Assembly: GCA_003210755.1 (NCBI GenBank)
Contig: QCUL01000006.1
Location: forward strand, 1 to 64,000
DNA from: Synechococcus sp. AG-679-C18
Lineage (GTDB): Bacteria > Cyanobacteriota > Cyanobacteriia > PCC-6307 > Cyanobiaceae
DNA: 64,000 bases
Direction: 5' to 3'
Shown piece by piece: positions 18,939 to 28,381 of the stretch. Numbering within the stretch: position 1 is the first letter of the stretch; each line of letters starts with the position of its first letter. The translations under genes were made by a program, and so were the position numbers. Under the pieces are notes generated by a model. That model made no database searches. It saw only the letters and a list, made by a program, of their open reading frames with translations, and was not told the DNA's origin.

Positions 18939-20732
18939 ATGCTGACATCCGTTCCCACGGACGCAAACGCGTCAGATCGGAGCGGTCAACGCCGACTTAC
19001 TGGAGCGCATGCCCTCATGGATGCCCTGAGGATCCATGGAGTTGACACCATCTTTGGTTACCCAGGCGGGGCGATCTTGCCCATCTATGACGCTCTTCAT
19101 ATTGCTGAAAGTGAAGGCTGGCTCAAACACATCCTTGTGCGTCATGAGCAGGGTGGTACTCACGCGGCTGATGCCTATGCCCGTGCCACAGGACGTGTTG
19201 GCGTTTGTTTTGGAACGTCTGGACCTGGAGCCACGAACCTTGTAACCGGGATCGCAACAGCACAGATGGATTCTGTGCCGATGGTGGTCATTACTGGTCA
19301 GGTTCCAAGAACCGCTATTGGTACTGATGCTTTTCAAGAGACAGATATTTTTGGCATTACTTTGCCAATCGTGAAGCACTCCTGGGTGGTTCGCGATCCG
19401 GCGGATCTAGCCTCAGTTGTGGCTCAGGCCTTCCTTATCGCCTCTTCGGGACGTCCAGGTCCTGTTTTGATAGATATCCCCAAGGATGTAGGGCAAGAAG
19501 AATTTGACTACATCCCAGCTGTACCGGGATCGATTCAACCGCCTGGATTCAGGCAGCCTGCCAATCCTGAAGCTCAGGCGATTTCGAACGCTCTTGAGTT
19601 GATTCGAACTTCAAGTCGACCTCTCTTTTACGTTGGGGGTGGAGCTGTGAGTGCCGGTGCTCATGACAGTCTCCAGGTGTTAGCGGAGCGCTTCCAAATT
19701 CCCGTCACCACAACATTGATGGGCAAGGGTGCGTTTGATGAGAATCATCCCCTCGCTCTCGGCATGCTGGGTATGCATGGCACCGCATACGCCAATTTTG
19801 CCGTCACAGACTGCGATCTTCTGATTGCAATTGGTGCTCGCTTTGATGACCGAGTGACAGGCAAGCTCGATACCTTTGCTCCAAGAGCCAAGGTGATTCA
19901 TTTCGAAATTGATCCCGCGGAGGTTGGCAAAAACCGACGACCCGAAGTGGTTGTGCTGGGTGATGTGGGATTGAGTCTTGCCCAACTTGTTCAGCAGAGT
20001 CATGACTATTCCGCCGAGTTGAAGACATCGCCATGGTTGGCACAAATCGATGAGTGGAAGGTTCGTTATCCCCTCACAGTTCCTCCAAAGGAAGGGGAAA
20101 TTTATCCACAAGAAGTGCTGCTCGCCGTCCGCGATCTCGCTGGGCAAGCCATCATCACGACTGATGTGGGGCAGCATCAGATGTGGGCCGCGCAGTACTT
20201 ACGTAATGGGCCGCGTTGTTGGATCAGCAGTGCTGGTCTTGGAACGATGGGGTTTGGAATGCCGGCAGCCCTCGGGGCTCAGGTGGCTTTCCCAAACCGG
20301 AAAGTGGTTTGCATTGCAGGCGATGCCAGCATCCTGATGAATATTCAGGAGCTTGGAACTCTGGCCCAATACTCACTTCCAGTCAAAGTTGTGATTGTCA
20401 ATAATCAATGGCAGGGGATGGTTCGGCAGTGGCAGGAAAGCTTCTATGACGAGCGTTATTCAGCATCCGACATGCTTAATGGAATGCCCGATTTCAGTGC
20501 GTTGGCTCGGGCTTTCGGGGTGGATGGCGTGAAGATCACTGAGCGGGATGATCTCCACAGCAAGCTAGGTGAGGCGCTGGAGTCACCTCGTCCAACACTG
20601 ATTGATGTGCATGTCAGACGAGGGGAAAACTGCTATCCGATGGTCCCGCCGGGGGCTAGCAATGCACAGATGGTGGGCCTTCCTTCTCAACCAGAGATGG
20701 CTAATGACGCCATGAGGACTTGTCCGGCATGA
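18939..20732 (+). CDS. ilvB: Acetolactate synthase large subunit
   Basis: A 597-residue thiamine-diphosphate enzyme that condenses pyruvate units in valine, leucine and isoleucine synthesis. Domains are in the usual order: an N-terminal TPP-binding domain with the catalytic Glu region ([35 protein letters not shown]), a central FAD domain, and a C-terminal TPP motif [12 protein letters not shown]...[12 protein letters not shown]. An ATG at 18939 directly follows an in-frame GTG at 18936; either could initiate. The regulatory small subunit is not in this window. Confidence 0.96.
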   Translation: MLTSVPTDANASDRSGQRRLTGAHALMDALRIHGVDTIFGYPGGAILPIYDALHIAESEGWLKHILVRHEQGGTHAADAYARATGRVGVCFGTSGPGATNLVTGIATAQMDSVPMVVITGQVPRTAIGTDAFQETDIFGITLPIVKHSWVVRDPADLASVVAQAFLIASSGRPGPVLIDIPKDVGQEEFDYIPAVPGSIQPPGFRQPANPEAQAISNALELIRTSSRPLFYVGGGAVSAGAHDSLQVLAERFQIPVTTTLMGKGAFDENHPLALGMLGMHGTAYANFAVTDCDLLIAIGARFDDRVTGKLDTFAPRAKVIHFEIDPAEVGKNRRPEVVVLGDVGLSLAQLVQQSHDYSAELKTSPWLAQIDEWKVRYPLTVPPKEGEIYPQEVLLAVRDLAGQAIITTDVGQHQMWAAQYLRNGPRCWISSAGLGTMGFGMPAALGAQVAFPNRKVVCIAGDASILMNIQELGTLAQYSLPVKVVIVNNQWQGMVRQWQESFYDERYSASDMLNGMPDFSALARAFGVDGVKITERDDLHSKLGEALESPRPTLIDVHVRRGENCYPMVPPGASNAQMVGLPSQPEMANDAMRTCPA

Positions 20733-20784
20733 TCCGATCTACCGCTTGCGTACTCCCCTTATTTCAAGCATGTGAGGCCACTTT

Positions 20785-21141
20785 GTGATTCGTTTTTGTA
20801 TCAATCTTGTGATTTTATTGTTTGCGCTGGTGGTCTTCCCACTGCAATCAATTGCAGCAGAAGTATTGCAGGTGCGTTCGTCCACTCTTCTTCAGGTTGG
20901 TGATCGCAATCGTAATTACAGCGTTCGTTTGGCTTGTATCGAAGTGGAGCCTGCAAATGAATCTGCTGCGGTTGATCTTTTAAGAAAGGCAGTGCCTCGA
21001 CGCAAACGGGTCAATCTTCGTCCAGAGGGCAATGAGGATGGTGTTCTGATTGCACGCGTTACGCCTCTCGGCGCAGATGAAGATCTTGGTGTTTCGTTAG
21101 TGACAAGCAAACTGGCAAATAGCAGTTGTAACGAAGGTTGA
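20785..21141 (+). CDS. Exported SNase-like small protein, probably inactive
   Basis: A 118-residue protein with a signal peptide (hydrophobic about 5-24, ending SIAAE). The mature part follows the staphylococcal-nuclease fold pattern: YSVRLACIEVEP corresponds to the V-R-L-x-x-I-D-x-P-E strand, and LIARVTPLGADEDLGVSLVTSKLA to the late strand and helix. The second catalytic Arg, expected in a Y-G-R context, is replaced by EDGVLIAR, so nuclease activity is unlikely. The start is GTG. It is followed one base later by the next small gene. Confidence 0.65.
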   Translation: MIRFCINLVILLFALVVFPLQSIAAEVLQVRSSTLLQVGDRNRNYSVRLACIEVEPANESAAVDLLRKAVPRRKRVNLRPEGNEDGVLIARVTPLGADEDLGVSLVTSKLANSSCNEG

Positions 21142-21142
21142 G

Positions 21143-21361
21143 ATGGGAAAAAATAGGATTGCGGCAGGCATCGTGATGGTGCCATGTTTGTTGTTATCTG
21201 CTGCATTTTTTAGTACTGCTGTCTGGGGTGATGTGCCAGCAGAGAATCAAACGCTTGCCCTTGGGCTGGGTGGTTTGCTTTTGGCGACAAGTTTGCTTGC
21301 GCTCTTAATCCCGTCGACAAGTCCTGAGACAAATAAGGATGAAACTGACCAATCTCCCTAG
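21143..21361 (+). CDS. Small two-helix membrane protein, unknown
   Basis: A 72-residue protein with two hydrophobic helices (about 5-27 and 38-57) separated by a short polar loop (GDVPAENQ), then an acidic Thr/Asp-rich tail. No catalytic motif is visible. It starts one base after the upstream SNase-like gene and is followed closely by another small gene, so the three probably share a transcript. The family is not recognised. Confidence 0.6.
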   Translation: MGKNRIAAGIVMVPCLLLSAAFFSTAVWGDVPAENQTLALGLGGLLLATSLLALLIPSTSPETNKDETDQSP

Positions 21362-21400
21362 TTCTTGACAAAGCCTGGGTCTGTGAATGGAAATGTCCTC

Positions 21401-21838
21401 ATGGCATCGCTTTGGCAACTGATTTCTTACTCCGGTCGATTGGCGATGCTTGTAGATCAGGCTCAGAGGGAAGGTCGGTTGAGGGAAATCTCACTGGTGA
21501 TGCCGAAAAGAGTTTGTCTGATGCCGGTCACGAGCTTTGATGTTTTCCCTGGTAAGTCTTTTGCGCTCATGATTTCTCGCGAGCCGGAGCACGATGGCCC
21601 TGGCTGGTCTTCTTTCGCAGATTTCTATCAGCAACGCTGGGAACAGTTTTCTGATGCGCCACTTTCTGATGCGCCACTGTTCGATGTGTCGATTGCTCTG
21701 TGCCAATCGGGAGAGCCTGATTACTTAGCTGCTGCTAAAAGTGACCACGAATTAAGACCAGGGCAGGCACCGTCTGTTCAGTCGACCATCCAAGTCATCG
21801 CAGAAAAATCAATGTCTCTCCGCGATTGGAGCCGTTAA
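21401..21838 (+). CDS. Hypothetical protein with a 15-bp tandem duplication
   Basis: A 145-residue soluble protein, from the ATG at 21401; a TTG at 21365, four bases after the previous stop, would add 12 residues. Residues SDAPLSDAPLFD reflect a tandem 15-bp repeat in the DNA near 21650-21680 (TTTCTGATGCGCCAC twice). No known domain is recognised. Its stop is 5 bases before the ATG of the FAD-dependent protein, which suggests cotranscription with it. Confidence 0.65.
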   Translation: MASLWQLISYSGRLAMLVDQAQREGRLREISLVMPKRVCLMPVTSFDVFPGKSFALMISREPEHDGPGWSSFADFYQQRWEQFSDAPLSDAPLFDVSIALCQSGEPDYLAAAKSDHELRPGQAPSVQSTIQVIAEKSMSLRDWSR

Positions 21839-21843
21839 AGCCG

Positions 21844-23511
21844 ATGTTGCGTCTTAGTGAACTTCGTCTCCCTTTGGATCACGGACCTGACGATATCGAG
21901 CAGGCAATTCTGCGTTGCCTGAAGATTCCACGTTCGCGGCTCCTTCATCATCAGCTTGTGAAGCGCAGTATTGATGCCCGTCGTCGAGATCGGATTCAGT
22001 TGATTTATTCGATGGATGTCGAAGTAGATGGAGAAGCTGAACTGTTGCGCCGCAGGCATGGAGATCGAAGAATTCGTGCGACCCCAGACACTCACTATCA
22101 ATTTGTGGCTCGGGCTCCGGAATGGATAGGTGAAAATTCAGAGAGTCGTCCGGTCGTGATCGGAGCTGGACCTTGTGGTTATTTTGCTGCTCTCTTGTTA
22201 GCTCAGATGGGATTCTGCCCGTTGTTGCTGGAACGGGGACAGCCTGTAAAAAAACGGACTGCTGACACGTTCGGGTTTTGGCGTCGAACGGCTGAGTTCA
22301 ATCCAGAATCAAATGCGCAGTTTGGCGAGGGCGGTGCTGGAACCTTTTCTGATGGCAAGCTCTACAGCCAAGTCAGTGATCCTGATCATTACGGTTGCAA
22401 AGTTCTCAAAGAGCTGGTGGCCTGTGGAGCTAATCGGGAGATCCTTACGCAGCATCGACCTCATATCGGAACGTTCAAGCTGGCCACGGTGGTCAGAGGT
22501 CTGCGCGCCAAAATCGAGGCTCTCGGTGGAGAGGTGCGTTTCGGGAGCAGGGTCGATCAGCTGCTGTTGGAACCCTGTGGGGCTTCAAATGCCACAGGTA
22601 AGTCTTATCAAGTAGTTGGCCTCTCCTTGTCTGATGGTACGTCTCTATCTTGTCGTCAGGTGATTTTGGCTCCAGGCCATTCAGCTCGAGACAGCTTCAA
22701 GATGCTTCAGCAAGCTGGCGTCGCTTTAGAAGCCAAGCCTTTTGCTGTGGGTTTTCGAATTGAGCATCCCCAGGCATTGGTTGACAAAGCTCGCTGGGGT
22801 GGAAAGGCAGGCCATCCACTCCTTGGAGCTGCCGAATACAAGCTTGTTCACCATGCTGCAAATGGGCGATGTGTGTACAGCTTTTGTATGTGCCCTGGTG
22901 GTTTGGTGGTTGGAGCCACATCTGAGGAAGGCCGGGTGGTGACCAACGGCATGAGCCAGCATTCACGCAATGAACGCAATGCCAACAGTGCATTGGTTGT
23001 TCCTGTTTCAGATGAGGATCTGGAAGCCTATGCGGCGTGGAAGGGAGATCCTTTAGCTGGTCTTGCTTTTCAGCGTTCTCTAGAACAAAAGGCTTTTGTT
23101 CTCGGCGGGTCAAATTACAGCGCTCCAGTGCAGCGACTTCAGGACTTCTTGAGAGGGCGGCCCACAACGGAACTCGGCGAGATTGGACCTTCCTATCAAC
23201 CTGGTGTGTCTCCTACTGATTTACGCAGCCTCCTCCCAATGCCAATGGTGGTTGCATTACAGGAAGCATTACCCATTTTTGCTGGCCGTATCAAGGGTTA
23301 TGACCATCCGGATGCGTTGTTGACGGCGGTAGAGACCAGGACGTCGTCTCCAGTGCGTATTCCCCGGGATCAGTATTTGGAGTCGGTCAACACGCTTGGC
23401 CTCACCCCAGCAGGCGAGGGAGCTGGATATGCAGGCGGAATATTCTCTGCGGCCATCGATGGAATTAAGGCAGCTGAGTCTGTTGGCCTTCGGCTTGCCA
23501 CTTCACTTTGA
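21844..23511 (+). CDS. FAD-dependent dehydrogenase-like protein (COG2509 type)
   Basis: A 555-residue flavoprotein of the uncharacterised FAD-dependent dehydrogenase group. It begins with a ~95-residue basic domain (LRLSELRLPLDHGPDDIEQA...) that ends before the FAD motif VVIGAGPCGYFAALLLAQMG. The conserved stretch AQFGEGGAGTFSDGKL follows, and the C-terminus ends with GEGAGYAGGIFSAAIDGIKAAE. The ATG at 21844 fits the family N-terminus better than an upstream TTG at 21826. The reaction is unknown. Its 3' end overlaps pgeF, which is convergent, by 9 bases. Confidence 0.83.
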   Translation: MLRLSELRLPLDHGPDDIEQAILRCLKIPRSRLLHHQLVKRSIDARRRDRIQLIYSMDVEVDGEAELLRRRHGDRRIRATPDTHYQFVARAPEWIGENSESRPVVIGAGPCGYFAALLLAQMGFCPLLLERGQPVKKRTADTFGFWRRTAEFNPESNAQFGEGGAGTFSDGKLYSQVSDPDHYGCKVLKELVACGANREILTQHRPHIGTFKLATVVRGLRAKIEALGGEVRFGSRVDQLLLEPCGASNATGKSYQVVGLSLSDGTSLSCRQVILAPGHSARDSFKMLQQAGVALEAKPFAVGFRIEHPQALVDKARWGGKAGHPLLGAAEYKLVHHAANGRCVYSFCMCPGGLVVGATSEEGRVVTNGMSQHSRNERNANSALVVPVSDEDLEAYAAWKGDPLAGLAFQRSLEQKAFVLGGSNYSAPVQRLQDFLRGRPTTELGEIGPSYQPGVSPTDLRSLLPMPMVVALQEALPIFAGRIKGYDHPDALLTAVETRTSSPVRIPRDQYLESVNTLGLTPAGEGAGYAGGIFSAAIDGIKAAESVGLRLATSL

Positions 23512-24321
23512 GGTGGCGATGGCCTGACCAACGATTCCGCTCCACTGCACAGCTTTCACCTGATCGCGGCGCCAAGAGTGAAAAAGGTTCGGCTCTGAGA
23601 CGGTGCAGAGCGGGCAGTTGCTGATCTGTTCAGCAGGGACATTGCAGCGTTTGAGCTGTTCAAGGGCGGCAAGACGAATATCGAGGTAGCACTTGTTGGA
23701 GTTGGGATCTGACTGAAGGATGCCAAGGTTTTCCATGTCTGTGAGGTCAAGACATCGATCTGAATGGAGGGCCTGTCCAATCTGTCGTGCAACGTCTGTT
23801 TCAACCTGGTAATGAGACCCACTGACCGCGGGACCTAAGGCAATCATCAGTTGCTCTGGTTTAGCCCCGAGCGTTGTCAGCTGTTCTATCGCAGCAGGAA
23901 GGATTTCAGTTGCCACACCGCGCCACCCTGCATGGCATGCGGCAACGTGGCCGGTAGCAGGGTCCGCCATCAGGACAGGGGTGCAATCGGCACCGCAAAC
24001 CCAAAGACTTTGACCACCGCGGTCGCTCACAAGGCCATCCGCTTCAGGCCAGGGCGCACAGATGGCTTCTGAAGCATTGAGAACTTTGTTGCCGTGAACT
24101 TGCTGGGGCCGATGGACACTCACTCCTGCTGATAAGTAGCCCGCAAGGGCATCAGGCCCGCGGTTGTGCCAAAGACGTGTAAAAAATCCATGCTCGAACC
24201 CTGCCGCGTGTAGAGCATCGGACGTGAGGTAATAGCCGCCATAGCACCCCACCCATGTCCACTCTTTAAGGGTGTTGAACTGGCTGTCGAGTTTGTTGAA
24301 AGGATTGGCATCCGTTCTCAT
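23503..24321 (-). CDS. pgeF: Peptidoglycan editing factor / YfiH laccase-domain protein
   Basis: A 272-residue member of the YfiH/PgeF family (multicopper polyphenol oxidase fold). In E. coli PgeF removes wrongly incorporated L-Ser from peptidoglycan precursors, and other members have purine-nucleoside hydrolase activity. The metal-site signature is visible: VCGADCTPVLMADP and ACHAGWRG, with the earlier RPQQVHGNKV box. Its ATG overlaps the stop of the upstream Tab2-like gene by 4 bases, making it the last gene of a three-gene minus-strand operon. Confidence 0.9.
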   Translation of the reverse strand: MRTDANPFNKLDSQFNTLKEWTWVGCYGGYYLTSDALHAAGFEHGFFTRLWHNRGPDALAGYLSAGVSVHRPQQVHGNKVLNASEAICAPWPEADGLVSDRGGQSLWVCGADCTPVLMADPATGHVAACHAGWRGVATEILPAAIEQLTTLGAKPEQLMIALGPAVSGSHYQVETDVARQIGQALHSDRCLDLTDMENLGILQSDPNSNKCYLDIRLAALEQLKRCNVPAEQISNCPLCTVSEPNLFHSWRRDQVKAVQWSGIVGQAIATSK

Positions 24322-25232
24322 CGTTCGGCCTGGTCACGCAGCAGCCAAAATCCTTCAAAACGCTCAGCTTCAGGCGAGGTTTGTACAGCGATGAACTGCA
24401 ATCCATCAGCGTGATCTGATGCCTGTTTCATTAAGGAAGAAACGGTATTGGCCTCCTCTGCACTCAGATCGCTTACAAGCCAGCAATCATCTTGTCCGGC
24501 TTCCAATAGGAGTTGGTTGCTGCTCACCTTCAGGCAAACGGGTTCCATTCCGCCAAGGAGACCAGCCAGGGCTAATCCCCTGGTTTGGCTGAACAAGCGG
24601 AGCCCGGGGATGATTTGATCATCATTAATCGTTTCAGGTACAGGGAGTAATCCTCTGAATCCGATGGGCCAAGCACTAGCTTCTCGCAAACTTGATGCTG
24701 ACAGTTCTGCCCAATTCCAAGTATCTCCGCGCAGGGATTCTGGGAGAGGACGAGGAGGGGAGCTCACCCGTGCTGGTGGTGGAGCAAGAGGGCCAGCCAT
24801 ATAGCCCTCTTCCTTTGGGTAAAGATCGAGTTCGCGTTCAGCGATCCAATCGAACAAGGCATAGGTTCGACGACTGGGGACCATTTCGAGTCCCAGTTCA
24901 GAACATGCCCTCTGAATCATGGTGCGCATGGAGCTTCTCCATGAACGCAGCTTGCGGGGAGACGACCAACCTTGGCTTTCGGCTGCAGAAATGGCTTCTT
25001 TGAGGGCTTCTGTTAACCAGGTTGAATTGACGCTTCCAGCTGGACAGCGTTTTTCGAATTGAAAAGTGGAACTCGTCTGTTCGATCGGGGAGCTAACAAT
25101 TAGTAGTTCCCAACGTTTTTTGCCGTCGGGTTCAAGAATGGGTCTTGAGTAGAAATCGAGTTCCCAGTCGCCTGAAAGGATTCCGCTTGAGCTTTCATCG
25201 GCCTCATTCTGGATCTGTTCGGCGGAGATCAT
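24318..25232 (-). CDS. Tab2/Atab2-family RNA-binding protein
   Basis: A 304-residue protein of the Tab2/Atab2 family (DUF1092). In chloroplasts this family binds A/U-rich RNA and is needed for translation of photosystem I (and II) mRNAs. Family signatures are the early WELDFYSRPILEPDGKKRWE, then SPRKLRSWRSSM and RTYALFDWIAERE. It lies between the S1-domain gene and pgeF, each joined by an ATGA overlap. A neighbouring RNA-binding S1 protein makes a translation-related role plausible. Confidence 0.87.
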   Translation of the reverse strand: MISAEQIQNEADESSSGILSGDWELDFYSRPILEPDGKKRWELLIVSSPIEQTSSTFQFEKRCPAGSVNSTWLTEALKEAISAAESQGWSSPRKLRSWRSSMRTMIQRACSELGLEMVPSRRTYALFDWIAERELDLYPKEEGYMAGPLAPPPARVSSPPRPLPESLRGDTWNWAELSASSLREASAWPIGFRGLLPVPETINDDQIIPGLRLFSQTRGLALAGLLGGMEPVCLKVSSNQLLLEAGQDDCWLVSDLSAEEANTVSSLMKQASDHADGLQFIAVQTSPEAERFEGFWLLRDQAER

Positions 25233-26524
25233 CCAGCTGATTGTTCCTCTTGCTTGAGGACATTACGAGCTCTGTTGGCCCGATCGGTGGCTTCGGCCAT
25301 CACTTTGTCCTTATCAACAAGTAACTCCCCAGGTTGGCCCTCCAAAATTGCGGTATTCAGAGCGATGCGTCCTCGGCCAGGATCTAACTCCGTAATCAAA
25401 GCTTTTACGGCATCACCATGGTCAAAGACTTCACGCATGGATCTCATGCTGCCCCCAGTGATTACTGATTGGTGCAAAAGTCCGCTAACGCCCCCGAGAT
25501 CAACAAAAAGCCCGTAGGGCTTTACTGCGGCCACGTGACCTTCAACCAACTGCCCAACTTCCAATTCTGAGAAACGGGCTGCGGTGGCTGCTCGTTTTTC
25601 AGAGAGGACCAATTTCCTGGTTTCAGAATTGACTTCGAGAAAGGCGACACCCAAGGTTTTGCCTACAAGAGACTCATGGTTTTCGCCATCCTGCAACTGT
25701 GAACGAGGGATGAAACCTCGCAAGCCTTCTAAATCGCAAGTCACACCACCACGATTGAAGCCAGTTATTTTGACTTGAGAGACTCGTCCCTCTTTTTCAA
25801 GCTGCTTTACCTTGTCCCAGCTTTGACGTAAAGCAAGTGCACGACAGCTAATAGTGACCATTCCATCGGCATTCTGCTCCCTGGTTACCAAAACTTCAAT
25901 TTCGAGACCTTTGGGGAATCGTTCCTTCAAGTTGGTGATCACTCCGAGACCGCATTCGTTTTTGGGCATAAAGCCCGGTGCTTTTCCTCCTATGTCGACA
26001 TAAACACCATCGCTTTCCATTCCGATCACTGTTCCAGCGACCACTTCGCCTGTGGTCCCAATCGGTTCATTGGCATCTAAAGCTGCAAGAAAAGCACCTT
26101 CATCAAAGTCGAAGTCGTCGACGCTTCGATTCGAGGATTTTGAGGAAGTTTGGCTTGACTGCTTGGTCTTCGAATTTGAGTTTTCGGGACCAAGAAGGTC
26201 AGCCATGCTCATGCCACTGAGCTCATCAGTCCCGAACCTCAGTTCGTCGTTGTCGACGACAGAGAACTGATCTTGCTGCGCTGTCATTGGGGCCACAGGT
26301 GGCCTTGCGATTGAATGTTGAGCCTTCTGCGCCGCTTCCTCAAGTTGGACAGCACGAGCATTAGCGGCGTCAGCTGCTGCTCTTGCCTCCTCTGCTTCAC
26401 GCTTAAGACGGTCTTGTTCGTCTTTGCGACTGATATGCATCACCTGCAAAGGCTTGCGCGGTGGCTGTGCTGCGGGTCTTTGCCCTTTGTTGTCTAAGGA
26501 ATGTTGGCTTCCTGATCCCGCCAT
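25229..26524 (-). CDS. S1-domain RNA-binding protein (ribosomal protein S1 paralogue)
   Basis: A 431-residue protein from the ATG at 26524. The N-terminus (about 30-75) is a charged, alanine-rich coiled coil (EAEEARAAADAANARAVQLE). After a Ser/Lys-rich linker come S1 OB-fold repeats: TGEVVAGTVIGMESDGVYVD, a divergent middle repeat with VSQVKITGFNRGGVTCDL, and VEGHVAAVKPYGLFVDLGG. Cyanobacteria carry more than one S1-like protein. The N-terminal coiled coil suggests this is the atypical paralogue, not the main rpsA; that is inference. It is the first gene of the operon with the Tab2-like gene and pgeF. Confidence 0.8.
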   Translation of the reverse strand: MAGSGSQHSLDNKGQRPAAQPPRKPLQVMHISRKDEQDRLKREAEEARAAADAANARAVQLEEAAQKAQHSIARPPVAPMTAQQDQFSVVDNDELRFGTDELSGMSMADLLGPENSNSKTKQSSQTSSKSSNRSVDDFDFDEGAFLAALDANEPIGTTGEVVAGTVIGMESDGVYVDIGGKAPGFMPKNECGLGVITNLKERFPKGLEIEVLVTREQNADGMVTISCRALALRQSWDKVKQLEKEGRVSQVKITGFNRGGVTCDLEGLRGFIPRSQLQDGENHESLVGKTLGVAFLEVNSETRKLVLSEKRAATAARFSELEVGQLVEGHVAAVKPYGLFVDLGGVSGLLHQSVITGGSMRSMREVFDHGDAVKALITELDPGRGRIALNTAILEGQPGELLVDKDKVMAEATDRANRARNVLKQEEQSAG

Positions 26525-26580
26525 GGGTTCTAATGTCCTCGATAAGCCAGTCTGGCAGCAAATGGGAGGCTTGACGGCCC

Positions 26581-27426
26581 ATGACCGCACAAGCTCACTT
26601 GGCTATTTCGATGACACGGCGCTTGGACAGGTTGAGTTGGCCTGAGGCAAGACAAGAATTGCAGCGATCAGGATCCACCATTGTTTGGCCCATCGGAGCT
26701 TTCGAGCAACATGGCCCCCATTTGCCTTTGGCAACAGATGCTTTGTTTTCTGAGCGGATCCTCTCCTCTGTGATGTCAAAGCTCCCCAAGCATTTGCCGA
26801 TTTGGAGTCTTCCACCACAGTCGTTTGGCTTTTCTCCAGAGCATTCAGGGTTTCCTGGAACCTTGAGTTTGTCCTCTGGATTGATGACCCAGCTGGTTAT
26901 CGAAGTAGGAAGGCAGTTGAATGCCCAAGGACTAAGGCGTTTGGTGTTGTTCAACGCCCATGGGGGACAAATTGGTTTGCTACAAACCGCAGCACGTGAA
27001 CTCCGTGCTCAATCTCCATCAATGGCAATCCTGCCCTGTTTCCTTTGGAGTGGTGTTCCAGGACTAGACGCGTTAATCCCTCAGGAGGAGTTAAGTGACG
27101 GGCTTCATGCTGGTCAAGCGGAAACGAGCTTAATGCTTGCTTTAGAGCCGAAGTTAGTAGGCGAGGCTCGCCCTGTTGACGGCGACCATCGTCAGCTCTC
27201 TTCACTTGCAACTCCTCCTCCTGGTTGGAGTCTTGAAGGTGCTGCTCCAACAGCGTGGTTGACAACCGATCTCAGTAGTAGCGGTGTGATCGGTGATTCA
27301 CGTGCCGCTACTGCCGACCTAGGAAACGAGTTAGAACGTCGGTTGGTGAACCACTGGGTGGATCTTTTTTGCAGTCTTTTGGACAGTGATTGGCCTCCGT
27401 CTCAGCCTGTTGCGGTTGTCAACTGA
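26581..27426 (+). CDS. Creatininase-family amidohydrolase
   Basis: A 281-residue protein of the creatininase family, metal-dependent amidases that include creatinine amidohydrolase and the mycofactocin peptidase MftE. Metal-binding boxes are visible: GAFEQHGPHLPLATD (about 39-53), LFNAHGGQ (about 122-129) and DGLHAGQAETSLML (about 175-188). The physiological substrate in cyanobacteria is unknown. An alternative ATG at 26611 would remove 10 residues. With the upstream start, it overlaps nothing and is divergent from the S1-domain gene. Confidence 0.85.
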   Translation: MTAQAHLAISMTRRLDRLSWPEARQELQRSGSTIVWPIGAFEQHGPHLPLATDALFSERILSSVMSKLPKHLPIWSLPPQSFGFSPEHSGFPGTLSLSSGLMTQLVIEVGRQLNAQGLRRLVLFNAHGGQIGLLQTAARELRAQSPSMAILPCFLWSGVPGLDALIPQEELSDGLHAGQAETSLMLALEPKLVGEARPVDGDHRQLSSLATPPPGWSLEGAAPTAWLTTDLSSSGVIGDSRAATADLGNELERRLVNHWVDLFCSLLDSDWPPSQPVAVVN

Positions 27427-27497
27427 CCCTTAGAGCACGTCTATTGGCATAAACCCTGGTTACAGTCATTGTTATTGCTGACTAACGGAAGAGAATC

Positions 27498-28226
27498 ATG
27501 CCGACCCTTGACTCAACAGCAGTCGCTGTTCTCGACGATCAGCAAGGTACGGCAGCGCTTCCTGACTTCACCACTGAATCCTACAAAGATGCCTATAGCA
27601 GGATCAATGCCATCGTGATTGAAGGTGAGAAAGAAGCTCACGACAACTACATCTCGCTTGGAACGTTGATGCCAGATCAAGCGGATGAGCTAGTGAAGCT
27701 TGCGAAGATGGAAATGAAGCATATGAAGGGTTTCACCGCATGTGCGAAAAATCTGAATGTGGTGGCTGACATGCCCTTCGCACGTGAGTTCTTTGCTCCA
27801 CTTCACGGCAATTTTCAGTCTGCGTTGAAAGAAGGAAAGTTGGTAACTTGCCTATTAATTCAAGCTCTTTTGATTGAGGCTTTTGCTATCTCGGCGTATC
27901 ACATTTATATTCCCGTAGCTGATCCTTTCGCCCGTAAGATCACTGAAGGTGTTGTGAAAGATGAATACACGCATTTGAATTACGGACAGGAATGGTTGAA
28001 AGAAAATTTTGAGGCAAGCAAAGATGAGTTGATGGCAGCCAATAAAGTTAACCTCCCCTTAATCCGTTCGATGCTCGAACAGGTTGCTGCTGATGCATCC
28101 GTTCTCCATATGGAGAAGGAAGACTTGATTGAAGATTTTTTGATTGCGTATCAGGAAGCTTTAAATGAAATTGGTTTCACCTCCCGTGATATAGCAAGAA
28201 TGGCTGCGGCAGCTTTAGCTGTTTGA
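27498..28226 (+). CDS. ado: Aldehyde deformylating oxygenase
   Basis: A 242-residue ferritin-like di-iron enzyme that converts fatty aldehydes to alka(e)nes and formate, the last step of cyanobacterial hydrocarbon synthesis. Di-iron ligands are read from four helices: [32 protein letters not shown] and [12 protein letters not shown]. Length matches the family. The acyl-ACP reductase follows about 155 bases downstream, the usual gene pair. A clear AAGAG lies 5 bases before the ATG (ggaagagaatcATG). Confidence 0.97.
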   Translation: MPTLDSTAVAVLDDQQGTAALPDFTTESYKDAYSRINAIVIEGEKEAHDNYISLGTLMPDQADELVKLAKMEMKHMKGFTACAKNLNVVADMPFAREFFAPLHGNFQSALKEGKLVTCLLIQALLIEAFAISAYHIYIPVADPFARKITEGVVKDEYTHLNYGQEWLKENFEASKDELMAANKVNLPLIRSMLEQVAADASVLHMEKEDLIEDFLIAYQEALNEIGFTSRDIARMAAAALAV

Positions 28227-28254
28227 TTGAACACCATCCACTTTTCGGGGTAGG

Positions 28255-28275
28255 CAGGAGTCAATATTGCTCCTG
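28255..28275 (+). other. Intergenic hairpin between ado and aar
   Basis: CAGGAG (28255-28260) and CTCCTG (28270-28275) are perfect inverted arms separated by 9 bases, extendable by a G-U pair. There is no T-tract after it, so it is not a standard intrinsic terminator. It could set relative ado/aar mRNA levels or be a 3'-end stabiliser for ado. Confidence 0.4.
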
Positions 28276-28381
28276 TCTGTTCACCCTGAACCCGACCCGT
28301 GCTTAGGTGGGTACAACTTTCATCAGCTCACTAGTTGATGCAGTTCACCTTCTTGCTTTTCAGTACGACCGTCTGCAGCAC

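Noticed and set aside
22697-23167. 156-codon minus-strand frame within the FAD-dependent gene
   Set aside because: Shadow of the plus-strand gene; no motif and no start signal.
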